A stretch of DNA of 64,000 nt from Mantis religiosa (Eukaryota; Arthropoda; Insecta; Mantodea; Mantidae), in NCBI GenBank assembly GCA_030765055.1, contig CM060958.1, forward strand, positions 75,536,985-75,600,984. The letters are read 5' to 3'. Of this stretch, positions 1-12,109 are shown in pieces. A program made the translations under genes and the position numbers. Within the stretch, counting starts at the first letter, position 1. Each line of letters opens with the position of its first letter. The notes beneath the pieces are model-generated. The model saw only the letters and a program-made list of their open reading frames with translations. It was not told the DNA's origin and did no database searches.

Positions 1-2020
1 TAAAACCAGCACACATACCTTGCAAAAATGCTTGTCTTTCAGTCTTAAAAGTCGTGTCACGCCATACTTGTCCTGTGTCCTTCATTCACCCAAGTCTCGT
101 CAAGGTAGTATATTTTGCGATTTGTATCTTGGTACAGTCTGATTGTCCTTAAATAACGTCTTCGCCACACAGCAATATCGCCCCTGGAGTGGTAAGTTTT
201 CCTGTTGTCTCAATTTCATGTCACGATGTTCCTACACCTGTAGGTTCAGGGCACAGCTGTTCGACTTCTCTCACTGACAAAGACGGATTCTTCCCTGTGA
301 GTGCATTAAACACATGCAACACAATTCTTTTTTTCGCCGCTTTGTAAAGGTTTTCCCTTGCGATGCTTCAGCGAAAAACTGGCGGTAGACTCTGTTATTA
401 TACATATAATGAGTACACGCGAAATAAACGATCAATAAAATAATTTAGCTCTCGCACTCGGCATAACACACGTTCGAATGGCGATATGTGACTAATCCAG
501 TTCAAAACAAGTTCAGTGATAAAAGTCACCACTACCGCTGAAGCACGTGCTATCGTGCCATGTGCTTGAAAGCAAAGGAACCTCTTCTTTACTTCGTTTA
601 AGAATTAACATGCACTTCAGATAAATCAACTCTGTTGCGTATTATATTTAATTCAAACAGTTAGAAAAACATAAATTTGACAATTCTCTTCCAACGTATA
701 AAGATATGTCACCATGTGAAATAACGAACTATTTTTTACTGCACAGCAGTCTATACTGCAATAGCAGCCAATGAGATGTGATAAGGTCACGTAACCGTTA
801 AGAGATTACGGGACAAGCTTATGTGAAACAAAAATTACACTAGCTCAAATAAGAATAAATAATTTTGTTTGTACAGCTTTACAACTTCATAAAAAATATT
901 TTATCCCTTAGTACAAGAAAAAGTAACAAAAGCAGTATCTACTATCACAGACCATGGTTAAGAAGCATTTATACAGATGTTAGTAACAGTGAGATAAATG
1001 TTATGTCCAGAGACCAGAAGTTTGGCAGAATGCTTTTCATGTTAAATCTAACTTCAGTTTCATACTACAATACTTCACTGGTCATACTACAAGCAAACAT
1101 TCCTGTTCCTCCTCTCCATTTCCCCACACCAAGAGCTGGCCCACACCACATGTATTGTTAATTTAACATGGAGAAAGTATACAATTCACACACTTCTGCT
1201 AATAACTCTAAACTTCACAAAAATTTCTTGTTTCTCACCTGTATACCAATTTACGTAACTTACTACTGATAATGCTATTGAAATACAATTACAGTTGTGT
1301 TTTAAAGCGCCACATAAAACAAAACTTTTCTTCACAAACTACAGAGACTTCACGTGACAAAATCTGCCAAACGCTTCCTAACTATTGAAGATTTGCGACT
1401 GCTTACGGAAACCTACGAAGCATCGTATTCAGGGTTGCGAATGCGTGAATACACAAATATTCAGTATTGAATGAGCTCTCGTAGAACCGGTCACTGGAGC
1501 TTAAGCAGTTGTCAAATTTACCGCAGTACCACGTGTGTTCGCGAATAGTTTTTTAGAATGCATCCAGAGCAAATAAAATTTTGTTTGGCATGAACTTTTT
1601 GTTTTTCTTGTATTTCTCCCGAAATTCTTGAGGAAGCGGCAGTTATAGCGCTTCATTGCAGCCTTCGCTACTGCTGTGTAGGTTATTTCAGTAGACTTTA
1701 TTTTAGGACCGCAGATAACAGTCGCATGTAGTAAGATACGGAGAATGTGTGGTCCATATCTTTTAGAATTAATTTGGCCTTCAACAGACCTCCCTTACAG
1801 CTTCTAAGAAATCATAGGCAGTATAGGCTATAGTAGAATCTAGTTGAAAATATCCTGTTTGTGATCAGTTAAAGAGTTCACGAGTATTTGTAATAACGCA
1901 AGATTGTCCTGTTGATAGTACGTAAGATACGTCACGACAATTTTGAGAGTGTTCTGTAAATGACGTCCTGCAGATGTCGTCACCCGGAAATCCGAACGGG
2001 GGACTATTTTGGATGTCTCT
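1..2020. other. 5' flank, no recognisable gene
   Basis: AT-rich sequence. The only longer open frame (865-1161 plus) has no recognisable motif and looks like chance. If the carbonic anhydrase gene ending at 5434 starts upstream of the window, this is intron of that gene. No transposon ends were identified. Confidence 0.4.
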
Positions 2021-2026
2021 TCAGCA

Positions 2027-3440
2027 TATGATTCAGTATGGAGGTATAGACTTCTTGAAAAACTTATAAAATTAGGCATTCAAAATATCGTGTTAAATTG
2101 GATCACTTAATTTATTTCTCAATTTTTCTGTGCTACAAAATACAATGACAGTACATCCAAATTCCGACAAATAAAAATGGGCCTCCCACAAGGTGCAGTA
2201 CTGAGTACAACCTTGTTCAACATCTGCATCAATTATCTTCCCTCGGCTGTATCAAACACAGAAATAAAGACAGCTCTTTTTGCAGATGACATGACCATGT
2301 GGACATCTTCCCCACAAATAGAGAAATCCAAAACTTCAATGGGAAAGGCTCTGATACTATTGGAAAAGTGGACTGACAATAATTTGATGAAAATAAATAC
2401 CCAAAAACAACATTCCAAATATTTAGTTTAAAAAAAGAAAATCGTTAAACTAAATCTGCAGTTCAGTAAAGCAAACCTGAGATACACATATTATGAAACA
2501 CAATATTTAGGAACAATTTTTGATTCAAAATTATCTTGGAGAAACCATATCGAATCAGTAGTAAACAATTCAACAACAAAAAACAATTCAATTTTAAAAA
2601 GATTAGCTAGAGTCAAGTGGGGCAGTAATCGGGAGACACTGAAAACCAGATACAAAACATTCATCAAGCCAATACTTTTTACAATGCAGAGGTAATAATT
2701 ACAGCAAACAGTTCTAACATAAACCACCTAGAAGTATGCCAAAATCAGGCCCTGCGACTAATAACTGGTGCAGCAAAATCAACTCCAATCACGGCAATGC
2801 AAGCCTTAACTTGGAACTATCCAATATGTCTGACTTTAGAGAAGCAGACACTACTGCAACATGAAAAAATGGGAATAAAAGACTAATACAACCAATCAAG
2901 ATGAAAACACAAGTTTCCTACACAAAGTTACCAAATTAAAAACAGACCTGAATCTTCCTAATACTAAAGAAAACCATCCAGGATATATTTGCATGGGATG
3001 GCTTAAAGGACACAGTGGAATTTTAGGTAACGAGAGAGCTGATTGCTTGGCTGAGAAGGCTGCAGAATCCAATCTTCCTATGACATACCTTTATGTCCTA
3101 TTTCTACTGTAAGGAGAATAATACTTCAACATATTCTTGAAGAATTGAACCAACAATGGCTAACAACTCCAAATGGAAGTTTAACAAAAACATTATTTTT
3201 CTCTAGTGTATATGACAGAGGAAAATGTGAAACTCTTGTACCAAATTTTGTTTTGACACAATTTTTAAGTGGACATGGTAAATTATGTGAATACCTATCA
3301 CGCTTTCACTTAACATACAACCCCGAGTGCATTTGTGGTGAAGAAATTCAAACTGTGGTTCATCTCCTTTTCTGTTGTCCCATTTTCTGGAGAGAAAGAC
3401 TAGAGTTAATGTTCAAGCTAGACTCTATAGGAACTTAATT
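2027..3440 (+). mobile_element. Degenerate non-LTR retrotransposon (I/Jockey-like), RT + RNase H + C-terminal Cys domain
   Basis: Broken reading frames carry, in order, an RT motif A-like AYDSVW (about 2027), a GLPQGAVLS motif (2177), the catalytic FADD box (about 2278, the common YADD with Phe), an RNase H tail with a GHSG...NERAD-type motif (about 3005-3060), and a cysteine/histidine-rich C-terminal segment (3145-3438, ECICGEE...HLLFCCPIF). Several frameshifts and stops show it is dead. RNase H after RT is typical of the I group of non-LTR elements. The 3' UTR continues to about 3675 and ends in a TAAA-type tail. The 5' part (endonuclease, ORF1) is absent, which is normal for 5'-truncated LINE insertions. 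Confidence 0.8.
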
Positions 3441-3679
3441 TTTCTCCACTCACATCTTTGCTAATGAAGCCACAACAGTATAAGTACTTCATGGTGTTTA
3501 TAAACTCAGTGTTTAAACGTCTGAAATAGTTTAAATTAATATGTATCAGAATAAAACATAATTTCTTCCTTCTAGTATTTAAAATATTTTTGTAAAATTG
3601 TATATTTTTATGTATCAACTCTAACCTTAATATACCACTGTGTAAAATAGGGTTCAATAAATCTGAATAAATAAAAAAA

Positions 3680-4616
3680 TTACGAAAGCAAACATTTTAA
3701 TCAAAGAAAACCTACTGACTTTTGAACCAATTAATATTCAATTAGATTTACAACAAATAGTTACAAAATCTGAAACTTCCAAACCTGTACTAAAAGCACT
3801 AGCATTAGAAACTGTGAACAATAGATACCCACCTGAAGAATGGTTAAATATGTACACAGAGGGATCTAACTTAGACAACAACTCAGGAGCAGGAATTAAG
3901 TGTGCACTGTTCTCATGCTATCAACCAGCAGGATACCACACAAAAAATTTCGATGCAGAAGTAACGGCTATTAATATTTCACTCCAACACCTTTTATACA
4001 GAATAGATAAATTCAAAAATGCTGTCATACTTTCTGATTCTAAAGCAGCATTATGTGCAATAAGTTCATATAAAATGAGGTCAATCCAAATTAAAGAACG
4101 TCACACAATGATCCAACTACTTCAAAAACTATATAAAAGAATTATATTACAGTGGATACCTGCACATTGTGGAATACCTGGAAATGAATCAGCTGATTTT
4201 CTTGCCAAAAAGGTGCAAATTTAATTCAGAACAAAAGTAAAAACTTATCTATAACATCCATAAAAAGAATGATTAAAAACAAATATAAACTCAAACAAAA
4301 CCAATCAATATCTAAAAAAGCCAAAGATAAAAGAATTGAACAATTTAATTAAAAATACAGAAATTATTTCATAAATACTAAGTAAAGCTGCAGTAGCAAA
4401 TTTTAGATTACTTACGGAGCATGATTATTTGGCGAAACACTTACACAGAATAGGAATTTATACAAGTCGTCCAAATTGTCCTCTGTGCAACAAAGAAGAG
4501 GAAATGACTGAAGAACATATTTTAACCTGTAAAGCCCTACCTGCCGGACCCACTACACAGAAATATTGGAGAGCAAGAGAGCTAATGGCTTCATTGCCAA
4601 AGCCTAGCATTTGACA
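3680..4616 (+). mobile_element. Second non-LTR retrotransposon fragment, RNase H and C-terminal domain only
   Basis: An open segment at 3814-4224 encodes an RNase H domain. It has MYTEGSN (the usual TDGS with Glu for Asp), an LSDSKAAL motif and WIPAHCGIPGNESADFLAKK, which contain the other acidic and His positions. A second segment at 4429-4614 encodes the C-terminal zinc-knuckle-like CPLCNKEEEMTEEHILTC. Stops lie between them. It sits head-to-tail behind the tail of the preceding LINE, in the same orientation, but differs in sequence. It is therefore a separate insertion of a related family rather than a continuation. Confidence 0.8.
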
Positions 4617-5329
4617 ACAACAGATATGTCATGACGTTTACCATAAAAATGTAATAACTTAGTACACTACTATGAGCAAGTGTTTGCCTTAATAATAATT
4701 GAAAGTCAGGGAATAAGTTTACTTTTTTATTCACAACTTTACGACAAAGAAATCTTTACTCATTGCTCATATGCAACTTACAGGAATATCTCCTCTTAGA
4801 AACAGTCATAAACTTACCTCAACCGCGTCAATAATCGACTTCGCTAACGCCACGTACAGGAATGCATTGTCAATTTAACCTCTATTGGATGCCGAGGACT
4901 CGAATTTGTCTTTGACTCGAATTTGTACTAATAAGCAGGCTCCATGATTCCAGCTCTCCAGCTTAACTAAACGAGTAACTTTTCTGTTAGGTGGGGAACT
5001 AAGTTCATTTCGAACAGCCAAGTATCCGATTCCTGAGGAAACGCCACTTCGTAGTGCCAGAAAAGTTAGGAGTTTAGGGTACAACAACATGCTCAGTTTC
5101 ATTCTTGTCCGAGATAAATATGTCAATTCAAATTTGTGAATTCTTTGTTGCGCAGCTCTTCTGACCACAATGTGTACTAAGTTTATGGAACCTTCAAAAT
5201 GGATCATTCTTTTCCAAATGCTGGAGTACATTCAACTTATTTTCCAACCTGTTACTACATATATACTCTATGGTGAGGCCTTATAAAAGTAATGATATTT
5301 TATTGTCAACTTGTTGCTTCTTTCAACAG
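4617..5329. other. Intron sequence before a carbonic anhydrase exon
   Basis: No gene or mobile element is recognised. It ends in a pyrimidine-rich tract and a TTTCAACAG acceptor directly before the exon at 5330. The minus-strand open frame at 4875-5231 has no recognisable domain and is judged a chance frame. Confidence 0.45.
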
Positions 5330-5434
5330 ATTGAGGAGTTCCGAAGTTTGACGAACCATGAGGGCCACTTCATCAAGGGAAACTACAGGCCGATTCAGCC
5401 CCTAAATGGCCGCATTGTGGAACAGATACGCTGA
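5330..5434 (+). CDS. Last coding exon of an upstream alpha-carbonic anhydrase gene (partial)
   Basis: After the acceptor TTTCAACAG the frame reads 34 codons and a TGA stop. It begins IEEFRSL and carries GNYRPIQPLNGR. This is the conserved C-terminal strand of alpha-carbonic anhydrases (Leu/Ile-x-x-Phe-Arg followed by N-x-R-P-x-Q-P-L-N-x-R), zinc enzymes that hydrate CO2. The exon starts in phase 0, exactly where exon 6 of the downstream gene starts (LALFRSLS). The gene continues upstream, but no further exon was recognised in 1-5329. The C-terminal motif here is canonical, unlike that of the downstream copy, so this may be the catalytically normal member of the pair. No clear AATAAA signal follows. 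Confidence 0.8.
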   Translation: MEEFRSLTNHEGHFIKGNYRPIQPLNGRIVEQIR

Positions 5435-8346
5435 TGGCAAGCATTCACTGAAGAAAATCAACCTCATTGGTTTAACAACATCACTATAACTATTTTCACA
5501 ATAGCAGGATATTACTTAGATTGTTAAAAGTTGACATTGTATCATTGTCATCAAGATGAACAAGAAGCAATAGAAACATAGGAAAAGCTGTATAAGATTT
5601 AACAAAATAGACATTTTATCCACTCTAAAAAGTGAATGACTTGACGTTAAGTATTGTAGAGTATAGCCTTTGTACTCAGAAAGAAAGAAGCACACAAAAT
5701 GCATATTTGTAATTTTACGTCAGCATAAATGGCACTGAAAATCTCCACAGAACTTTCACTGGATTTTATTGATTAGTATAATTGGATCCCCTATACCCCT
5801 TATACCCCTTATACTCCTGTTATTAAGTTATGTTGTTAGAAAGTGTAAAACTTACTGTAGGCTAAATTTGAAGATCAGGCCACAGATTATCGATTGGGCA
5901 TTTAAAAGGAAGCTGCATAAGAACAGACCTCAATCTATGATTTTTAGAACCAACGTAGAATTATTTCCTTTTACGAAGAAGGGAAAAGCTATTGCAGCAC
6001 TGGTTAAAATATAAGGATTGAAGCGGATGATGTGTCTGACGTGGTGCTGATGACTCTATCTTCTACTATAGCACTAACGTTACATTTGAGTCATTGTTAC
6101 AGAAACGCAGAACAAATAACTGATCCATCGAATCACAACTGAGGTGTCGCTGTTGTATCACAACTTGTACTTGAACTAGACTCGGCGCTATTTTCACTGT
6201 CACTGTTCACTGAAGATTTCGTAACCTTCTACCTGTCCAACTAGGCGGTAAACAGCCTCCTTATACAGGTCCAAATCGTTCTGGAAGTAGGAAGCTTCTC
6301 GAAGCCAAATATCCCCAAGTGGCACAAAACGGAGGCTCTAAAGCCAAGTATTGGCACACATAGCAAAAACACTGTTTTCCCACGTTCCTATAAGGAGTCG
6401 GCAATTAACGCAGGTATGCGTTTGGGTCCGTACTTCAGTGTGGGCAAACAGGTGCGGTCACGTTGACAATATCTTACAGGTGCATAATCAACGCTCCATG
6501 GTTCCAGATAATAGTTGTGCTCCAATTTTAACATAGTATGAAATCTGATTAATTTTGGTAATTAATCGAACCTCACCTTACGCGGGATTATCATAATATC
6601 TCTGAAATAAAAATAAATTATCACATACCTTTAGTACATTTTCTAATTGATTGGGAGTACTGTTGAATTACGGCATGTACTTCGTTGTCTAGCTATTTAG
6701 TTTCAGATACGTGAAATCAAACTTGAAGGCCAACTACCACTGCTTGAGTGATTACAAAAACCTTTTCTACCTATGTACATGGTACTGATACCGAAATTAA
6801 GGGATGCAATGAGTAAAGAATAGTAATGGATTTCAAAGGAAGGGTGTATCTTTGTTACAAAACATGCAGGCAGGTGGTTGAGTCGTTTAACAAAAGACAC
6901 GGGAGAAAGAGTGTTTTCTTAACAGGAATTCTAAATGGTAACACTTGACTCCGTTTGAAAAGGTATTGTTCGGACACTAAATTATGGCATCACCGAGACT
7001 AATAATCACAATGGACAAAATAGTCACAAAGGGAATTTTGGTGTGAATGAAGACAGGACTTCCAGAGGTGAAAGTCACACACACGCAGCTGCAGTGCACC
7101 AGAGCCAAGCAGACCGTGGCTGGCAGGCCATTAAGACGGTCATATGGTTCTGTCTTGGGCGAAGGCAGACCAGAAGCGATGAGTGAAGATATCTGTCGGT
7201 TCATACATGAATAACGAATTAAGTTTTATTGAGTAATAAGCATTCTATACACGGTAACTCTAAACAGTGACATTGGTAACCCTTGGACAGCAACTTCGAG
7301 TTTGATGTGATGATAAAAAGAAGCAGTCATTAAACTAGTCTGAAACTTGCATCCCGGTATCATTAGAACCATCCTTACTCCCATACATATCCACGCATAC
7401 CCTTTGACGGAGCTCATTGCTCTACCCTGAAGATAAATTGCTCAACCAGGCTCAACCCATCCCGCTGTTACAGTACAGAAAGTAGTACACAAATAGCGAC
7501 TTTGTAGAACAGTATACATATCGTATATACCATTAGAAGTATCCCATTAAATTATTTGTTTTACATTCTGAAGTTAATTTCGTGGTGGTGGTACTATGCT
7601 CATATTTGCATTTGTCTGTGATCATGTACTATATAAAGAACCAAAGAATGCAAATAAATCTGAAGAAACACAGCGTTTGACAAGATAACGCAAGTGGGGT
7701 AAGATAATGTGCTACAAATAGAAAGGAAAAGGGTGGGTGGTATTGATAAGGCGTGGTGGTGAAATGAGTATCGGTTTAATTGATCAGGAAGGGTAGTGGC
7801 AAGTAAGGGCAATTAAGTGGTAAGGACGAGCTTAAAAATACAGAGAAACCATTGAAGAAACTAAAAATTGAACAGAATTTAGTAAAATAGTCACTTCAGA
7901 GTTAACAGTGTATCAGGTAATGAACTTTAATCAGGGAAAGAAAAAACTTCGGTTATTAGATAAAAATTTATGTAAAATAGGAAAAGTGAAAACATAGACA
8001 GATTACAGTGAAATAATGAGATCGAGTTAGGAAAGATTAGGTAAGTGTATAATAAATTTGAGCAATAAGAATGAAACGGTACAATAATTTCAGGAGAGAA
8101 AACGAATAAAGAGGGGGCGTCAAACATAAATGAAAGAGGAGAGTGGGAACAGCAAAGATTAGAGGAAAGGTAGGAAATAAACGCCTCCAAATGGAAACTG
8201 GAGTGGGGGAAAATGTTACCATGCACAATATAAACCACGATGTTCGACTGTATGCGATCCTATGATAAATTTAAGGTACTCTAACTAAAGGAAAATTGCA
8301 ATATATGTAAATGTAAGCAGATGAAGTTAATAAATTCATTCATTTA
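5435..8346. other. Intergenic region, no recognised gene
   Basis: It starts with the presumed 3' UTR of the carbonic anhydrase exon ending at 5434. Small open frames at 5769-6014 and 6351-6536 (plus) and 6703-8238 (minus) show no domain, catalytic motif or repeat relationship that could be recognised. A purine-rich stretch lies at about 7680-8180. Nothing else was seen. Confidence 0.4.
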
Positions 8347-8350
8347 ATAT

Positions 8351-8830
8351 TGTGACTTTGTGGGTTCGTAGAATTAAAAGTCCAATTTGCCGAAATCCTA
8401 AACGTTCTTTATTTGCGTCGAAACACTCTGCGCAGCAGCAGAATTACATCACATCTGACAACACAATCTACCAAGGTCGATGATAATAACAAACAACGTT
8501 TTGATTAGCTCTCGTTACAACAACACTCTTGTTACACAACTCACTGTTTTACAACTAATTCTTGGCGAGTCGTCGCCTTCTTAAATACCTCATTGATAAA
8601 TTCGAGAATCTTCCAGAAGAATAAAGAAACCGAATATTCTATCACATTCCATAAACGTAGCTTAATCTATGCCGGCAAGTCCTTTATCACAGCTATCTTT
8701 GTTTGCCGGCTCTTTGTGTACACTATCCGCGCTACCGTTAATTGCTTATGCAAGCTCTTTATTACCGTGAAACATTATCCGCCGTTTGTTATCTATTTGC
8801 GCCGAAATTTTTATGTCCATTGCCGTGACA
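8351..8830 (+). repeat. Solo LTR of a Gypsy/Ty3-like retrotransposon, copy 1
   Basis: About 480 bp beginning TGTGACTTTGTGGGTTCG and ending CCGTGACA, so it has the TG...CA ends of an LTR. It is flanked on both sides by ATAT (8347-8350 and 8831-8834), a 4-bp target duplication. Related copies lie at 33853-34293 and 62817-63215, each with its own duplication. No primer-binding site, gag-pol or second LTR follows, so each is a solo LTR left by recombination. The open frame at 8593-8871 overlaps it and is spurious. Confidence 0.8.
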
Positions 8831-8834
8831 ATAT

Positions 8835-9169
8835 TTGCATTTTCAAACAACACCTCTTAAGTTTTACATAATCCTAGTGAGATACCAAATTATATTTGTT
8901 TAACAGATATTTTCTGAATCATATATGCTGTCTGCTTTATTGCCTCTTCCTTTCTAAATCATTCAAGCTTGTCTTTTGACGCACATTTGTTTCGCACGAA
9001 AACTTCTTCAGCTGCTAATGACTGATGAACATGGCACAAATAAAAATACAAACTGCTCCCATTTTGCATTCTTCTTTTAATCTGGAGAACACTCTACTCC
9101 ACAAGTTTAACAACACTATTATATTGTCTAACTGGAAGAGACGTATTTGCTCAACAAGGTAAAGATGAG

Positions 9170-9170
<1 letters not shown>
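8835..9170. other. Unassigned spacer
   Basis: No gene, element end or repeat relationship was recognised. Confidence 0.3.
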
Positions 9171-9172
<2 letters not shown>

Positions 9173-9202
<30 letters not shown>

Positions 9203-9363
9203 GTATTTTACGTCCTCCAAGGTTGAGTCATATAGGACGATGAATGGAAAGGGTGAAATGATGCGGAAAAAACCTTATCCAGGTAACTCACCCTCACCGA
9301 GATTCGACCTCGGGACCTCTTGAACGTGAGGCAGACATGCTACTACCACGCTACCGAGGCGGG
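9173..9363 (-). mobile_element. SINE family A, internally deleted copy
   Basis: Read on the minus strand, the element has a tRNA-like head with an A box (GGTAGCGT...) and a B box (TTCGA-type), the shared body ending TCATATNGGACG...TCC, and an A-rich tail seen as a T-run at 9175-9202. The middle of the body, present in full copies such as 51912-52143, is deleted. Confidence 0.75.
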
Positions 9364-9365
9364 GC

Positions 9366-9615
9366 TAAGAAAATGAAATGTGTAGTGTTTAACGCCCGCT
9401 TTTACTACATACGGCACCGCAGGCGGTGACACTGATGGTACATGAGATGAAGATGGAGCACCGGTGGAATGAGATGACGGGGGAAACCGGAGGTCCCGGA
9501 GAAAACCAGCGCCGTGTTGTCCACCATAAATTCCACTTTGCGGTCACCTGGGATTGAACCCAGGCCGCCTTGGTGAGAGCCAAGTGGTCTAACCACTGAG
9601 CCACGGCGCGGCCAC
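9366..9615 (-). mobile_element. SINE family B, full-length copy
   Basis: The minus strand starts with a tRNA-like head: GGCCGCGCCGTGGCTCAGTG, an A box TGGCTCAGTGG, and a B box GGGTTCAATCCC. It is followed by a body containing CAACACGGCGCTGG and ends GTAAAAGCGGGCGTTAAAC plus a short tail. Copies lie at 12427-12544 and 49752-50005. Open frames at 9389-9706 on the minus strand are translations of this SINE, not genes. It abuts a SINE-A copy in the same orientation. Confidence 0.8.
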
Positions 9616-9639
9616 GGGGCGAAGAGTTACATTTAGAAT

Positions 9640-10630
9640 TGCACTGTATCCCCCCCCCCCACAAAGGAACTTCATATTTCGGCATTTTGCTACACAACAA
9701 TGACAAAGTTTGAATTTAAATACGAAATATTGTTCTGCATACTTCAAGCGAGGAAGTCAGTATGCTATACAATTACTCAATTTTATATAAATATAATAAT
9801 AATGGTTTGGTTGTTTTGGCTTTGTCACTCTACAAAATGGCTAAAAAATGTGTAACACAATATGTATTCCATACTCTAGCTGCTCATTTTAGTTCTTTTA
9901 TACATTACTTATCCATTATAGAGTTTACCGGTTTTCAAATGTTGTCGGTAACATGCATAGATGAAATGCATACATCTTAAGGAGTTATGACGTGTTTAAC
10001 CTAAGCTACCATTGTAGGTTAGACTAACTTGGACAGGAATGCTTTAAGTTTTCGTGTGTATTTCTCTGTATCAAAGTAGCAGTGCCTGCTTCATATACTC
10101 AGAAAGGGCACCTTCTAGAGTTCTTAAGTTGGTAATATTCTCAGCTTGTGCCTGACAAAGCTGTTTTAGATTACAACAACGTTAGTCATTGTTGTAACTG
10201 AAGTGCATATAGGTTGAATTATATGTATAACTTTAATAAGTATTTTAGAAAGAAAAATATATGAAACTATCCGCCAGTATTATGATAGTACATAATATGC
10301 ATATGGTGTGAAATTCAGTAATCTTGTGAGAGAAGTGTGCAGCCCATTTGAAAACATTACTGGAAAATAATAATCAACAATAGTATTGTGGGCTCCAGTA
10401 AACGAAAGTGGTGACGTTTACACGTCTCTTTACTTACTAGAGAGAGCAAAGTGAGTCTCGCAATTCAGTAGTGGTAGTAGTCGTAATATTAATAGTTGTA
10501 GATGCATGTTTAGATGCATCTAGATGGATGCGCTGTAGCTTTCGTTGAAACCGATGTACGTAGTGCCCTGAGAGTTTTAAACAAGTCTCTAAGCGTCTTG
10601 TGTAGTATTTTTAAACATCTTCAAAGTAAC
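9640..10630. other. Intergenic, no recognised feature
   Basis: A C-run lies at 9650-9660. The open frames at 9762-9980 and from 10514 (plus) have no recognisable domains. The latter runs into a dispersed repeat shared with 30650-31215. Confidence 0.35.
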
Positions 10631-10679
10631 AAGAGGTTATTGCAACCTGAGGCTAAGTGTTCTAGAGATAAACCATTAA

Positions 10680-11110
10680 ACTACGCGTCTGTTGTGCTGA
10701 CAGGCTATGCACAGCCCGAAGATTTTTACTGCGTGTCCACCCAATATGAGTGTAACCGCAGAAAGGAACTTTTAACGGGATTCTTTTAGGTTGGATTGTA
10801 TGAATTATGTAGTAAGAAGTTTATGAGGTAATTATTTCATTCCTCTGAGAGGATAGAGAATGCCAAACCTGTTGCATCTGATGAGTGTGGTTAATTCCAA
10901 ACCTGAACTTCCATTGGTTGAGATAACAATTTTGAGGTTAATAGCTCTTGGTTAGTTTATAATATAAGGAGCTCAGCTTCTGCTGCTGAAGGATAGCTCC
11001 AATGCTCCGTATGACATACGGGATATCTGAAAAAAACCGAAATTGGCGTCTAGTGGGATCCATCTAGGTGGCTAGGCCACTTCAACGCTGTGGTAATGTA
11101 GCACCATCAA
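10680..11110 (+). repeat. Dispersed repeat of unknown class, degenerate copy
   Basis: Blocks are shared in the same order with 30650-31215: a CCCGAAG.TTTTTNCTGCG block near 10720 and 30672, and GCTCAGCTTCTGCTGCTG near 10972 (matched near 30908) followed by a shared ACGGGATATCTGAAA-type stretch. The class is not recognised. No terminal repeats were found. Confidence 0.5.
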
Positions 11111-11710
11111 ACCACAGACAACGCCAGGTAATTGATGGCATTAATCTTGATATAAAACAAATTTAAGAAAATTTACATCAAAGTTTTTCTATCTTTATTT
11201 GCAGAAACCCGTATCGCTTAGGCTTATGTGTATAGAGCGGAATAGAGGGTCATGTGTAATCAAAATGTAGTCCGTGTTAGGTTACGACGTCTAGGTTAGT
11301 GGGTACATTAACGAAAAGAATGATCGACCACTTCTTCCATTAATAACCTGGTATTTATAACACCATATCCCAACTCTTTCCCCAATTTTATAAACTGACT
11401 TGGATATAATGCACAGTTTAGCCCTAATTTTACTATTTTAAGGGTTCCGTTATATCATTAATTTAACAGATGACAACACTATATAACATCTGGTTACACA
11501 ACTTTTGAATGGTAACCAAATTTGGTTAACTGTACTTTGTGTTCTGCAAATAATCAGAATACATAGCATATAAAAGTAATAAGTTTATGCTTGGTTATAA
11601 CTACAAAAGTGACATAAGTAACTGCTTTTAACGTAAATTTTATACTGAGGAATTAATCCTTAAAGAATTAATCCTTTTGAATACATTACTCCGGTATATG
11701 GGCGATTTTA
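11111..11710. other. Unassigned spacer
   Basis: AT-rich. No gene or repeat relationship recognised. Confidence 0.3.
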
Positions 11711-11716
11711 GTTAAT

Positions 11717-11989
11717 TAGAACCAACTGAAAAATTCAATGCCAGGCCGGGATTTGAACCACGGAGCTCCTGGTTTCCGTCCAGTCGCTCTAACCCCTTGA
11801 GCCACCATGGCCAACGTACCGTCCTGACATTAAATTCTCCAACTGACTCATTGGATTGAGAATTGAGGATTTAATGTAAGGACGGCACCTTGGCCATGGT
11901 GGCTCAAGGGGTTAGAGCGACTGGACGGAAACCAGGAGATCCGTGGTTCAAATCCCCGCTGTGGCATTGAATTTTTCAGTTGGCTCTAA
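11717..11989. repeat. Palindromic pair of tRNA-like SINEs (family D)
   Basis: Two tRNA-like units lie head to head: 11739-11812 on the minus strand and 11892-11966 on the plus strand. Each has an A box (TGGCTCAAGGGG...), a B box (GGTTCAAATCCC) and complementary acceptor ends (GCCATGG with CTGTGGC). The mirrored sequence extends beyond the units on both sides, making two arms of roughly 110-125 bp around a loop near 11846-11865. A single unit of the same family, with the same outer tail, occurs at 49201-49318. The anticodon arm CTGG-ACGGAAA-CCAG lacks the universal U33, so these are tRNA-derived repeats rather than working tRNA genes. Confidence 0.8.
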
Positions 11990-12001
11990 ATAACTTCTTT
12001 T

Positions 12002-12065
12002 AATGTTGCTTTTTGTTATTTACGTCCTCCAACGTTAAGTCATATCGGACGATGAATGAAGCGGG

Positions 12066-12109
<44 letters not shown>

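Noticed and set aside
4875..5231. 118-codon minus-strand frame just before the carbonic anhydrase exon
   Set aside because: No domain, no splice logic and no repeat relationship; the overlapping plus strand is intron. Kept as unassigned.
8593..8871. 92-codon open frame
   Set aside because: It lies almost entirely inside solo LTR copy 1 and has no recognised motif.
9389..9706. 105-codon minus-strand protein
   Set aside because: It is the translation of a SINE-B copy; the equivalent frame appears in the SINE-B copy at 49752.
11739..11966. Functional tRNA genes
   Set aside because: A and B boxes are present, but the anticodon loop lacks U33, two units are palindromic, and a dispersed copy with the same extra tail exists at 49201, so these are SINE heads.
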